A stretch of 5,892 nucleotides of DNA from Rhodobacter sp. (GTDB lineage: Bacteria; Pseudomonadota; Alphaproteobacteria; Rhodobacterales; Rhodobacteraceae). The position numbers and the translations under genes were made by a program. Location: assembly GCA_013824045.1 (NCBI GenBank), contig PNND01000288.1, forward strand, positions 1 to 5,892, in the 5' to 3' direction. How positions within the stretch are numbered: the stretch's first letter is position 1; the number at the start of each line of letters is the position of its first letter. Under the pieces are notes generated by a model. It saw nothing but the letters and a program-made list of their open reading frames with translations. It was not told where the DNA came from and made no database searches. Positions 1 through 5,892 of the stretch are shown in pieces.

Positions 1-813
1 TTCCAGCACCATGATCGTCGGCCGCCCCGGCAAGTCCTGTAAGGACAGGTCCAGTTCCGGCCCACCGGTTTCGACCACGTCGAAACTGCCTTCCATCTCA
101 TCCAGAAATGTCACCAAAGACGCGCCGGAAAACCAGTGCATCGGTATCACCACCGATGCCCGCAGGCGCCCCACCACCTCGGCCATGGCCTCGGTGCTCA
201 TGGTATAGCCGCCATCCACGGGCACCATCACCACATCCAACCGCCCGATCGAGGCATATTGCGCATCATCCGGGATCTGATGCAGATGCCCAAGGTGGCC
301 GATGCACAGCCCCCCCGCCTCGAACACGAAAATCGAATTGCCATCCGCCCGCGCACCTTCGCCAAAGGGGCCGCGTGTATCGGTGGTCACGTTGCGCACA
401 AGCATCGACCCAAGGTCCAGTTCATGAAAAGCGGGCTGCCCCTCTTCCGGCCAGCCTTTCAGCACATGAGGAATGCGGGGATCGGGGTTGCTGGTCCAAT
501 GGGTGGAATGGGCGTTATTCATCGTCACCACATCAGGCACCACATCCGGATTGCCGATGTAGCCGGTGTAATCGGTCACAGCGAGGGTGCCATTCTCAGT
601 CTCTATCGCGAAGCTGGCATGGTCCAGATAGTGGATGCGCACATGCCCCGCCTCCAGCGGCGATCCGATCGACGCGCGCCAAACGCGTTCCACCGGGGCC
701 TGGGCAAGGGCAAAGCAGTTGGACGGTATCCGCTCCTGTGCTGCCGCAGGGCGGGCCTGCGCTCCGATCACAACCACTGCACAAAGCACCATCCCGCGCC
801 CGATCCGCACCAT
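1..813 (-). CDS. Secreted metallo-beta-lactamase-fold hydrolase (C-terminus cut by window edge)
   Basis: I translated this frame by hand: 271 codons from ATG at 813 to base 1 with no stop, so the gene is 3'-partial. The last visible residues (PTIMVLE) resemble the closing beta strand of the family, so probably few residues are missing. Residues 1-26 form a signal peptide: basic start, hydrophobic stretch 8-18, then RPAAAQ with likely cleavage near AAA-QE, implying a periplasmic protein. Candidate metal ligands follow the lactamase-fold order: H102 and H105 (NNAHSTHW), H173 (GHLGHLH), D200 (VPVDGGYTM) and H226 (IPMHWF). The first motif departs from the classic HxHxDH, with Asn for the first His and Thr for Asp. 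A ribosome binding site AAAGGA lies 7 bases before the ATG. The substrate is unknown; the nearest general type I recognise is the UlaG-like branch. The fold is fairly sure, the reaction is not. Confidence 0.85.
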   Translation of the reverse strand, partial: MVRIGRGMVLCAVVVIGAQARPAAAQERIPSNCFALAQAPVERVWRASIGSPLEAGHVRIHYLDHASFAIETENGTLAVTDYTGYIGNPDVVPDVVTMNNAHSTHWTSNPDPRIPHVLKGWPEEGQPAFHELDLGSMLVRNVTTDTRGPFGEGARADGNSIFVFEAGGLCIGHLGHLHQIPDDAQYASIGRLDVVMVPVDGGYTMSTEAMAEVVGRLRASVVIPMHWFSGASLVTFLDEMEGSFDVVETGGPELDLSLQDLPGRPTIMVLE

Positions 814-820
814 CACGCCA

Positions 821-826
821 TCCTTT
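821..826 (-). promoter_or_regulatory. Ribosome binding site of the lactamase-fold gene
   Basis: The minus strand reads AAAGGA here, 7 bases before the ATG at 813, which supports that start over the in-frame GTG at 816 (only 4 bases away). A different-frame ATG lies immediately after AAAGG and opens a frame of three codons (ATG GCG TGA), whose stop overlaps the real start as TGATG. Confidence 0.55.
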
Positions 827-921
827 GCTGCCCGTCCCAAGGGTGCAAGCCTGCCACGACAGCCCGCCGCCTCCGCATCACGCTTTCGTCAGGCACCTTT
901 GTTTTCCACAGGAAAGCGCGG

Positions 922-1506
922 TCAGCCCACGCCAGTGCGGCCCCGGCGATCCAGCCGCAGCGCGGCATAGAGCACATGGTTCCGCCAGCGTCCCGAAATC
1001 TGCAGATAGCTTTGCGCCACACCTTCGTATTTGAAGCCGCATTTCTCCAGTACCCCGCGTGACGCCACGTTTTCTGGCAGACAGGCCGCTTCGATCCGGC
1101 TGAGGTCGAGCGCGGAATAGGCGTGATGCACGACCGACTGGATCGCCTCGCGCATATATCCCCGGCGGCTGAACCTCTCGCCGATCCAATAGCCCAGCGT
1201 CCCCGATTGCGATGGCCCCCGGCGGATATTGTCCAGCGTGATGGCCCCCAGCAGGGCCTGATCTTCCCGCCGGATCAGCAGCAGGGGCAGCGCAGTGCCC
1301 TGCGCCTCGGCCCGTGCGGCCCAGTAGACGCGGTTGGTGAATGCCTTGCGCGTCAGGTGATCCCCAGCCCAGACCGGTTCCCAAGGCATAAGAAAAGCCG
1401 CGCTTTCATCGCGCAACGCGGCCCATTGGTTCCAGTCGCCATGGGTGGGCAGGCGCAGCGTCATCCGCTCCGTCTCGATCTTGACCTTGCGGCGGAAGGG
1501 CAGCAT
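922..1506 (-). CDS. GNAT-family N-acetyltransferase, RimJ/RimL-like
   Basis: The protein has 194 aa from ATG at 1506. It is an acetyl-CoA-dependent N-acetyltransferase of the RimJ/RimL type, the group that acetylates N-termini of ribosomal proteins or other amines; the true substrate cannot be read from the sequence. Seen: ETERMTLRLP at 11-20, the usual opening strand; GYWIGERFSRRGYMREA at 105-121, the motif A pyrophosphate loop and following helix; and NVASRGVLEKCGF at 146-158, the motif B region typical of this branch. The length is normal for the family. The start overlaps the stop of the M16 gene by one base (TGATG); a GTG one codon earlier (1509) is an alternative. No strong ribosome binding site is present (AAGG 11 bases upstream), so translation is probably coupled to the peptidase. 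Assigning rimJ itself would be overreach. Confidence 0.9.
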   Translation of the reverse strand: MLPFRRKVKIETERMTLRLPTHGDWNQWAALRDESAAFLMPWEPVWAGDHLTRKAFTNRVYWAARAEAQGTALPLLLIRREDQALLGAITLDNIRRGPSQSGTLGYWIGERFSRRGYMREAIQSVVHHAYSALDLSRIEAACLPENVASRGVLEKCGFKYEGVAQSYLQISGRWRNHVLYAALRLDRRGRTGVG

Positions 1507-2765
1507 CACGCCGCCAGCCTTGCCCGGATCGCCTCCAGATCCGGTGCATCCGTCACCGGGCCATACAGCGCGAGCGCGGATTTCGCCCCGACCAGCCCCG
1601 CGCCATAGGCCCGCACATCGGCGGTAGAGACGGCGTCGATCTTTTCCACCGTCTCGGCCACACTAGGCACCCGGCCCCAGATCGCCAGCAGCCGCGCGTT
1701 GCGTTCGGCCCGGCTGGAGGGGCTTTCCAGCCCCATCAACAACCCGGCCTTCAACTGCGCCCGTGCGCGGTTGACCTCGGCCTCGGTCATGTCATCGGCG
1801 GCGCGTTTCAACTCGTCCAGCGTCAGGCCAACCAGATCACCGATCTCTTCTTCCGACGTTCCGGCATAGATGGTGATCTGCCCGGTATCCTCATAAGCCC
1901 CCGACTGGGCGAAGATCGAATAGCACAGCCCCCGCTCTTCGCGGATCTTCTGGAACAGACGGCTGGACATCCCTCCGCCCATCGCCGTGGCATAGACCTG
2001 CGCGGCATAGACATCGGGCGCGCGGTAACCCGGCCCCTCAAAGGCCAGCGCGAAATGGACCTGCTCCAGATCCTTGACCTCGCGCCGCTCGCCGCCGCCG
2101 AAATGGGCAGGCTGCAGCTGTGCATTGCCCACCGGTTTCAGATGCCCGAACAAAGCTTCGGCCTGTGCCACGATGGCGTCATGATCCACACCCCCGGCAG
2201 CGGCCAGGATCATCTGGTCCGGGCCGTAATGCTCGGCCACAAAGCGGCGCAGATCGTCGCGTTTGAACGAAGATACCCGCTCGCTCGGGCCAAGAATCGT
2301 GCGACCAAAGGGTTGATCGGGGTATGAAACTTCCTGCAACCAGTCAAAGATGATGTCGTCGGGCGTATCCAGCGCCTGCCCGATTTCCTGCAGGATCACG
2401 TGGCGCTCCGTTTCGATATCGTCTTTGTTGAACACCGGATTCAGCACGATATCGGCGATCACATCCAGCGCCAGCGCCACATCGGGCGACAGGACGCGCG
2501 CGTAATAGGCCGTCATTTCGCGGCTGGTATAGGCGTTGATATAGCCGCCCACATCCTCGATCTCTTCGGCAATCCGCAGCGAAGACCGCCGCTCCGTGCC
2601 CTTGAAGGCCATATGCTCAAGGAAATGCGCGATCCCGTTCTGCTCGGCCCGCTCATGCCGCCCGCCCGCCGTGACCCAGACCCCGGCCGAGGCCGACAGC
2701 AAGCCCGGCATCGCCTCGGTCACGATGCGAAAGCCGTTCGAAAGCGTGGTGATCCTAAGGCTCAA
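1506..2765 (-). CDS. M16-family zinc peptidase (mitochondrial processing peptidase-like)
   Basis: The protein has 419 aa from a TTG start at 2765, a normal length for bacterial M16B peptidases. The inverted zinc motif HFLEH is at 47-51, within NGIAHFLEHMAFKGT. The third ligand fits E127 (VILQEI), 76 residues after H51, the same gap I recall for beta-MPP. The C-terminal half holds the glycine-rich loop GGGMSSRLF (263-271) and REERGLCYSI (275-284), both hallmarks of the family. It should therefore be catalytically active, cutting peptides or presequence-like segments, probably in the cytoplasm since no signal peptide is seen. The frame stays open upstream to 3002, but there it overlaps thrC and reads Arg/Gly-rich junk, while similarity to the family begins at SLRITTLSNGFRIV. 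The TTG shares two bases with the thrC stop (TTGA) and has AAAGGA 7 bases upstream. The physiological substrate is unknown. Confidence 0.95.
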   Translation of the reverse strand: MSLRITTLSNGFRIVTEAMPGLLSASAGVWVTAGGRHERAEQNGIAHFLEHMAFKGTERRSSLRIAEEIEDVGGYINAYTSREMTAYYARVLSPDVALALDVIADIVLNPVFNKDDIETERHVILQEIGQALDTPDDIIFDWLQEVSYPDQPFGRTILGPSERVSSFKRDDLRRFVAEHYGPDQMILAAAGGVDHDAIVAQAEALFGHLKPVGNAQLQPAHFGGGERREVKDLEQVHFALAFEGPGYRAPDVYAAQVYATAMGGGMSSRLFQKIREERGLCYSIFAQSGAYEDTGQITIYAGTSEEEIGDLVGLTLDELKRAADDMTEAEVNRARAQLKAGLLMGLESPSSRAERNARLLAIWGRVPSVAETVEKIDAVSTADVRAYGAGLVGAKSALALYGPVTDAPDLEAIRARLAA

Positions 2766-4147
2766 CGGCCGGTCCTTTCGCGAATGATGGCCTGCAAGGC
2801 GGCCAGATCGTTGGCAACCCGCGTCAGTCGTTCGGGCCGGTCGTAAAGATCGCCCATCCGGGCGGGCAGCGCGGGCCGCACACCCATCGCGGCCTCGACC
2901 GCATCGGGGAACTTGGCCGGATGCGCGGTGGCCAGTGTGATCATCGGCACATCGCCCAGATGTTCCTCGGCCACCTTCACGCCCACGGCGGAATGGGGGC
3001 ACAGCACTTCGCCCGTCGCGGCATAGGCGGCGCGGATCGTGGCGACCGTCTCCTCCTCGGAGCAGCGGCCCGAGGCGAAGGTTCCGCGCAGCATCTCCAG
3101 CGCGCCTTGGCTGATGGCAAAGCCGCCGGCCTTCAACTCGGCCATTAGCTGCGCCACGGCACCGCCATCGCGGCCATAGGCATCGAACAGCGCACGTTCA
3201 AAGTTTGAGGACACCTGAATGTCCATCGACGGGCTGATCGACGGGCGCACGCCATCGGTGACATAGGACCCCGACCGCATCGCCCGATCCAGAATGTCGT
3301 TCTGGTTGGTGGCGATCACCAGCTTGTCGATGGGCAGACCCATGCTGCGCGCGATATATCCGGCGAAGATGTCGCCGAAATTGCCCGTGGGCACGGTGAA
3401 AGACACCGCCCGATGCGGCGCGCCCAGCGACACGGCGGATGAGAAGTAATAGACCGCCTGCGCCAGCACCCGCGCCCAGTTGATCGAATTCACCCCCGCC
3501 AACCGCACCCCATCCCGGAAGGCGAAATCGTTGAACATGTCCTTCACGCGCGCTTGGCAATCATCGAAATCGCCATCCATGGCGAGGGCGTGAACATTCG
3601 CCTCACTCGGCGTGGTCATCTGCCGCCGCTGCACTTCCGACACGCGGCCATGCGGATAAAGGATAAAGAGATCCACATTCGCCAGCCCCCGGAACGCCTC
3701 CATCGCCGCCGATCCAGTATCGCCGCTGGTGGCCCCGACAATCGTGATCCGCTCGCCCGATTTCGCCAGCGCCGCCTGCATCATCTGCCCGATGAGCTGC
3801 ATGGCGAAATCCTTGAAGGCCAGCGTCGGCCCGTGGAACAACTCCAGCAGGAAATGGTTCGGCCCCAGCTGTACCAAGGGCGCCCGCGCCGCATGACCAA
3901 AGCCCGCATAGGCGTTCTGGATCAGCCCGCGGAATTCGGCCTCAGAGAACAGGCCACCCAGATAGGGCCACATCACGCGAAAGGCGATCTCCTCATAGTG
4001 CAGACCGGCCAGCGCCGCGATATCCGCATTTGCCATCACCGGCACAGCTTCGGGCACGTAAAGCCCGCCGTCGCGGGCAAGGCCCGTCATCATCGCTTCG
4101 CCGAAACTCAGAACCGGTGCCGCCCCGCGGGTCGAGATGTAATTCAT
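2762..4147 (-). CDS. thrC: Threonine synthase
   Basis: The protein has 461 aa from ATG at 4147. It is a PLP enzyme converting O-phospho-L-homoserine to L-threonine and phosphate, the last step of threonine synthesis in the cytoplasm. Seen: MNYISTRG at the N-terminus, the classic opening of this family; HGPTLAFKDFAMQ around 106-118 with K112 as the PLP Schiff-base lysine; ATSGDTGSAA (139-148); and PTGNFGD (253-259), the glycine-rich phosphate-binding loop. The length matches the longer, bacterial/fungal type threonine synthase. Two ATGs compete: 4153 (only 1 base from GAAGG) and 4147 (7 bases from it); the second fits both the spacing and the family start, so I chose it. It lies 10 bases after the SURF1 stop and its own stop overlaps the start of the M16 gene. 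No threonine leader peptide or attenuator is visible, so regulation probably follows the upstream operon. Confidence 0.97.
   Translation of the reverse strand: MNYISTRGAAPVLSFGEAMMTGLARDGGLYVPEAVPVMANADIAALAGLHYEEIAFRVMWPYLGGLFSEAEFRGLIQNAYAGFGHAARAPLVQLGPNHFLLELFHGPTLAFKDFAMQLIGQMMQAALAKSGERITIVGATSGDTGSAAMEAFRGLANVDLFILYPHGRVSEVQRRQMTTPSEANVHALAMDGDFDDCQARVKDMFNDFAFRDGVRLAGVNSINWARVLAQAVYYFSSAVSLGAPHRAVSFTVPTGNFGDIFAGYIARSMGLPIDKLVIATNQNDILDRAMRSGSYVTDGVRPSISPSMDIQVSSNFERALFDAYGRDGGAVAQLMAELKAGGFAISQGALEMLRGTFASGRCSEEETVATIRAAYAATGEVLCPHSAVGVKVAEEHLGDVPMITLATAHPAKFPDAVEAAMGVRPALPARMGDLYDRPERLTRVANDLAALQAIIRERTGR
2773..2778 (-). promoter_or_regulatory. Ribosome binding site that supports the TTG start of the M16 gene
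   Basis: AAAGGA on the minus strand, inside the last codons of thrC, stands 7 bases before the TTG at 2765. With no ATG nearby in frame, this site decides the start of the peptidase. Confidence 0.6.
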
Positions 4148-4154
4148 CGCCATA

Positions 4155-4159
4155 CCTTC
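4155..4159 (-). promoter_or_regulatory. Ribosome binding site that decides the thrC start
   Basis: GAAGG on the minus strand overlaps the SURF1 stop codon (TGA at 4158-4160). It is 1 base from the ATG at 4153 but 7 bases from the ATG at 4147. The normal spacing favours the second ATG. Confidence 0.5.
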
Positions 4160-4829
4160 AAACCGTCCGCTGCCTGATACGCCACAGAAGATACGCTGTC
4201 ATCCCCAGCCAGACGGCCGCCAGCGAAAACCACGTAATGGCGTAATTCATGTGGTCATTGGGAATACCCGACGTATCCACCGGCATCGGCTCAATCGCGC
4301 CACCGGTCGGCCTGCGGGCGACAATAAATGTCGGCTCTGTCTTCAGCGCTTCGGCCAGCGCCGTCACATCCCGCGCGAACCACAGACCAGTCGTGGCATC
4401 GGGCGGCGGGGTGAAGCCGTCGATTTCGTCGGGCCAGTGCAGATTGCCCTCCACCTGCGCGGGGCCCGACTCACGCGGATTGCCCCTGTCGTCATCCCGC
4501 AGGAAACCGCGATCCACCAGCACCCGCCGCCCGTCATCGGTCTCGAACACCTCGATCACGCGGACACCCGCGCCGATCTGCTTGCGGCTGACCAGCACAT
4601 CGATCTGTTCCCCAGTGAACCGGCCATCCGTTGTGACCGGCATATACTTATCGGCCTCCGGGTCCAGCGTGGCGGGCAACGGAACAGCGTCATCCGAGAT
4701 GCGTGCGGCAATCTCGGCCAGCACGCCCTCTTTCCACGCCAGACGCTGCATCTGCCAGACACCCAGCGAAATCAGGATCGCCCCGCCCAAAAGGCCGATA
4801 GCCAAGGGAAAGATCATGCGGCGCAACAT
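4158..4829 (-). CDS. SURF1 family protein, cytochrome c oxidase assembly
   Basis: The protein has 223 aa. SURF1 (Shy1 in yeast) is an inner-membrane factor that helps place heme a in subunit I of aa3 oxidases. Seen: two membrane helices with the domain between them facing the periplasm, the first at about 5-24 (IFPLAIGLLGGAILISLGVW) and the second at about 196-216. The family signature LGVWQMQRLAWK lies at 22-33, LVDRGFL at 104-110 and NDHMNYAITWFSLA at 191-204. H193 falls in the C-terminal signature, where work on Paracoccus SURF1 places a heme-binding histidine. The length is normal for alphaproteobacteria. The start at 4829 has GGAGG 8 bases upstream (4838-4842); a second ATG at residue 5 would shorten the first helix. 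Sitting just after ctaE fits its role. A terminator-like hairpin lies immediately upstream, so expression may depend on read-through or a promoter I cannot recognise. Confidence 0.95.
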   Translation of the reverse strand: MLRRMIFPLAIGLLGGAILISLGVWQMQRLAWKEGVLAEIAARISDDAVPLPATLDPEADKYMPVTTDGRFTGEQIDVLVSRKQIGAGVRVIEVFETDDGRRVLVDRGFLRDDDRGNPRESGPAQVEGNLHWPDEIDGFTPPPDATTGLWFARDVTALAEALKTEPTFIVARRPTGGAIEPMPVDTSGIPNDHMNYAITWFSLAAVWLGMTAYLLWRIRQRTV

Positions 4830-4842
4830 GCGTAAAGCCTCC

Positions 4843-4885
4843 GGTCAAAAGGAAAGGCGCGCACCCGCCCGGGTCCGCGCCTTTC
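4843..4885 (-). terminator. Probable intrinsic terminator or attenuator between ctaE and SURF1
   Basis: On the minus strand a perfect 10-bp stem (GAAAGGCGCG at 4885-4876 pairing with CGCGCCTTTC at 4861-4852) encloses an inner 4-bp stem (4871-4874 with 4863-4866, loop of 4) after a single mismatch. The descending arm runs straight into TTTCCTTTT, a modest T-rich tract. The plus strand has no T-run after the hairpin, so it is directional for the minus strand. It ends one base before the GGAGG of SURF1, so it either stops ctaE messages or tunes read-through into SURF1-thrC. Confidence 0.6.
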
Positions 4886-4895
4886 GGCAAAGGGT

Positions 4896-4917
4896 GGGGG
4901 GCGGGGCGCCGCCCCCC
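4896..4917 (-). repeat. GC-only inverted repeat downstream of ctaE
   Basis: A perfect 9-bp stem (4896-4904 with 4909-4917) made only of G and C closes a 4-base loop. It begins 22 bases after the ctaE stop codon. No T-run follows on either strand, so it is not a classic terminator; it could protect the 3' end of the ctaE message from exonucleases or act together with the second hairpin. Similar G6/C6 hairpins are, from memory, frequent between genes in Rhodobacteraceae. Confidence 0.5.
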
Positions 4918-4939
4918 GTGCCTTGATCAGGCCCGGGTG

Positions 4940-5740
4940 TCAGCGACCCCAGACATAGATCGAGGCAAACAGGAACAGCCAGACCACATCGACAAAGTGC
5001 CAGTACCAGGCGGCGGCTTCGAACCCGACATGCTTTTCAGGGGTGAAATGGCCCTTCATGGCCCGGATCAGGCAGACCCCAAGGAAGATCGTCCCGATGA
5101 TGACGTGAAAGCCGTGGAAGCCCGTCGCCATGAAGAAGTTCGCGCCATAGATGTTACCCGCAAAGCCAAAGGCGGCGTGCGTGTATTCATAGGCTTGCAT
5201 ACCGGTGAAGATGATCCCCAGCACGATGGCCAGCGCCAGACCGTTGATCAGGTCCTTGCGGTTGTTCTCATGCACCAGCGCGTGATGCGCCCAGGTGGCT
5301 GCCGCGCCCGAGCAGAGCAGGATCAGCGTGTTGATCAGCGGCAGATGCCACGGGTCGAACGTCTCGATCCCCGCCGGCGGCCAGACGCCATCGACAGCGG
5401 GGCTAAGCGGCCCCATCGGATACATCGCATGTTTGAAGAACGACCAGAACCAGGCCGCGAAGAACATGACTTCCGACATGATGAACATGATGAAGCCGTA
5501 GCGCAGGCCGAGACGCACGACGGGGGTATGGTCGCCGACTTGGCTTTCCTTCACCACATCGGCCCACCAGCCGAACATCACGTAGAGCACGCCGACGAAG
5601 CCGATCAGACCCAGCCACGGCCCTTGCCCATGCATCCAGAGCACCGCGCCGAAGAGCATGAGGAAGGCCGACACCGCCGCCATGAACGGCCAGATGGACG
5701 GCGGAAGGATGTGGTAATCGTGGTTCTTGGCGTGTGCCAT
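4940..5740 (-). CDS. ctaE: Cytochrome c oxidase subunit III (aa3 type)
   Basis: The protein has 266 aa and is subunit III of the aa3-type cytochrome c oxidase in the inner membrane. It carries no redox centre, but stabilises the enzyme during turnover and supports proton uptake. Seen: a start ([19 protein letters not shown]) and end ([17 protein letters not shown] then VWGR) nearly as in Paracoccus subunit III by memory; seven predicted membrane helices; [11 protein letters not shown] with the membrane glutamate E90, the position of the DCCD-reactive Glu in the bovine subunit; WAHHALV (150-156); and [18 protein letters not shown] (203-220). The link between helices 1 and 2 (about 35-43) looks shorter than in Paracoccus denitrificans, which I recall at about 274 aa. 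GAGGGA lies 6 bases before the ATG. It starts 22 bases after ctaG, consistent with a ctaG-ctaE transcript. Confidence 0.98.
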   Translation of the reverse strand: MAHAKNHDYHILPPSIWPFMAAVSAFLMLFGAVLWMHGQGPWLGLIGFVGVLYVMFGWWADVVKESQVGDHTPVVRLGLRYGFIMFIMSEVMFFAAWFWSFFKHAMYPMGPLSPAVDGVWPPAGIETFDPWHLPLINTLILLCSGAAATWAHHALVHENNRKDLINGLALAIVLGIIFTGMQAYEYTHAAFGFAGNIYGANFFMATGFHGFHVIIGTIFLGVCLIRAMKGHFTPEKHVGFEAAAWYWHFVDVVWLFLFASIYVWGR

Positions 5741-5762
5741 TCCGGTTCCCTCGCGTTTTTTA

Positions 5763-5892
5763 TCAGTTTACCGCGCCAACCGCAGGGGCGGCAAGCGCCG
5801 CCTGCTCTTCGGGCAGGGGTGTTTCGTAGAAGGTGTAGGAGAGCGTGATCTCCTTCACGAATGCGCCTTCCGGGTCTTTCACCATCTCAGGG
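5763..5892 (-). CDS. ctaG: Cytochrome c oxidase assembly protein CtaG/Cox11 (C-terminal end only)
   Basis: Only the last 42 residues and the stop codon (TGA at 5763-5765) are inside the window; the reading frame enters at base 5891. The tail reads [23 protein letters not shown] and then an Ala/Pro-rich end. [11 protein letters not shown] matches the final beta strand of the Cox11/CtaG fold, a membrane-anchored periplasmic copper protein that delivers copper to the CuB site of subunit I. The copper-binding Cys motif would lie upstream, outside the window. The position directly before ctaE matches the usual order in Rhodobacteraceae cta operons. The identification rests on a short segment plus context. 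Confidence 0.88.
   Translation of the reverse strand, partial: PEMVKDPEGAFVKEITLSYTFYETPLPEEQAALAAPAVGAVN

Noticed and set aside
881..918. 7-bp inverted repeat (cgctttc / gaaagcg) after the GNAT stop as a terminator
   Set aside because: The stem is short, the loop is 24 bases and no T-run follows on the minus strand.
813..1022. 69-codon minus-strand frame overlapping the GNAT C-terminus
   Set aside because: Most of it lies inside the GNAT gene in another frame; only its last 21 codons are free of overlap, and these are noted separately as a weak possibility.
108..1062. Two overlapping 308-codon plus-strand open frames (108-1034 and 136-1062)
   Set aside because: Both run antisense across the lactamase-fold gene and the end of the GNAT gene, are rich in Arg, His, Pro and Ser, and match no family. 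They are what high-GC coding DNA gives on the opposite strand.
878..1384. 168-codon minus-strand frame overlapping the GNAT gene
   Set aside because: The +1/-1 neighbour frame of GNAT has clear GNAT motifs over the same bases; this frame has none.
1823..2125. 100-codon minus-strand frame within the M16 gene
   Set aside because: It is a shadow in another frame of a gene with intact zinc and glycine-loop motifs.
2766..3002. N-terminal extension of the M16 frame into thrC
   Set aside because: The extension overlaps thrC, is Arg/Gly-rich without family similarity, and the TTG at 2765 has a well-placed ribosome binding site.
4937..5848. 303-codon plus-strand frame opposite ctaE
   Set aside because: Its composition (many Asp, Glu, Arg, His) is the mirror of hydrophobic codons in subunit III, which is unmistakable on the minus strand.

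Overview
This window looks like ordinary chromosomal DNA of an alphaproteobacterium, most likely of the Rhodobacteraceae (the Paracoccus/Rhodobacter/Roseobacter group). The evidence is the high GC content (estimated by eye), the aa3-type cytochrome oxidase subunit III that closely resembles my memory of the Paracoccus protein, and the order ctaG-ctaE-SURF1-thrC-M16 peptidase, which I recall from that family. The species cannot be named from the sequence alone.

All supported genes lie on the minus strand, so the window reads from high to low coordinates. At the right edge is the last part of ctaG (Cox11, copper delivery to CuB). After 22 bases comes ctaE (oxidase subunit III, 266 aa). A 110-base gap follows, holding two GC-rich hairpins; the second has a T-rich tail and looks like an intrinsic terminator. 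Next is a SURF1 assembly factor (223 aa), then thrC (threonine synthase), an M16 zinc peptidase of the processing-peptidase type with a TTG start, and a RimJ-like GNAT acetyltransferase. These four are packed with spacings from a few bases to outright stop/start overlaps. After 108 non-coding bases comes a secreted metallo-beta-lactamase-fold hydrolase, whose C-terminus runs off the left edge. It is open from base 813 to base 1 with no stop in the window.

Functionally, ctaG, ctaE and SURF1 belong together: subunit III is a structural part of the aa3 oxidase, while Cox11 and SURF1 help insert its CuB and heme a cofactors. thrC, the M16 peptidase and the acetyltransferase have no obvious link to the oxidase beyond being co-transcribed. 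The junctions thrC/M16 (TTGA) and M16/GNAT (TGATG) point to translational coupling.

I found no tRNA, rRNA, CRISPR array, insertion sequence or prophage part, and no sign of a new multi-gene system. The points most worth a second look are the terminator-like hairpin directly in front of the SURF1 ribosome binding site, the TTG start of the peptidase, and the altered metal-binding motif of the lactamase-fold protein.
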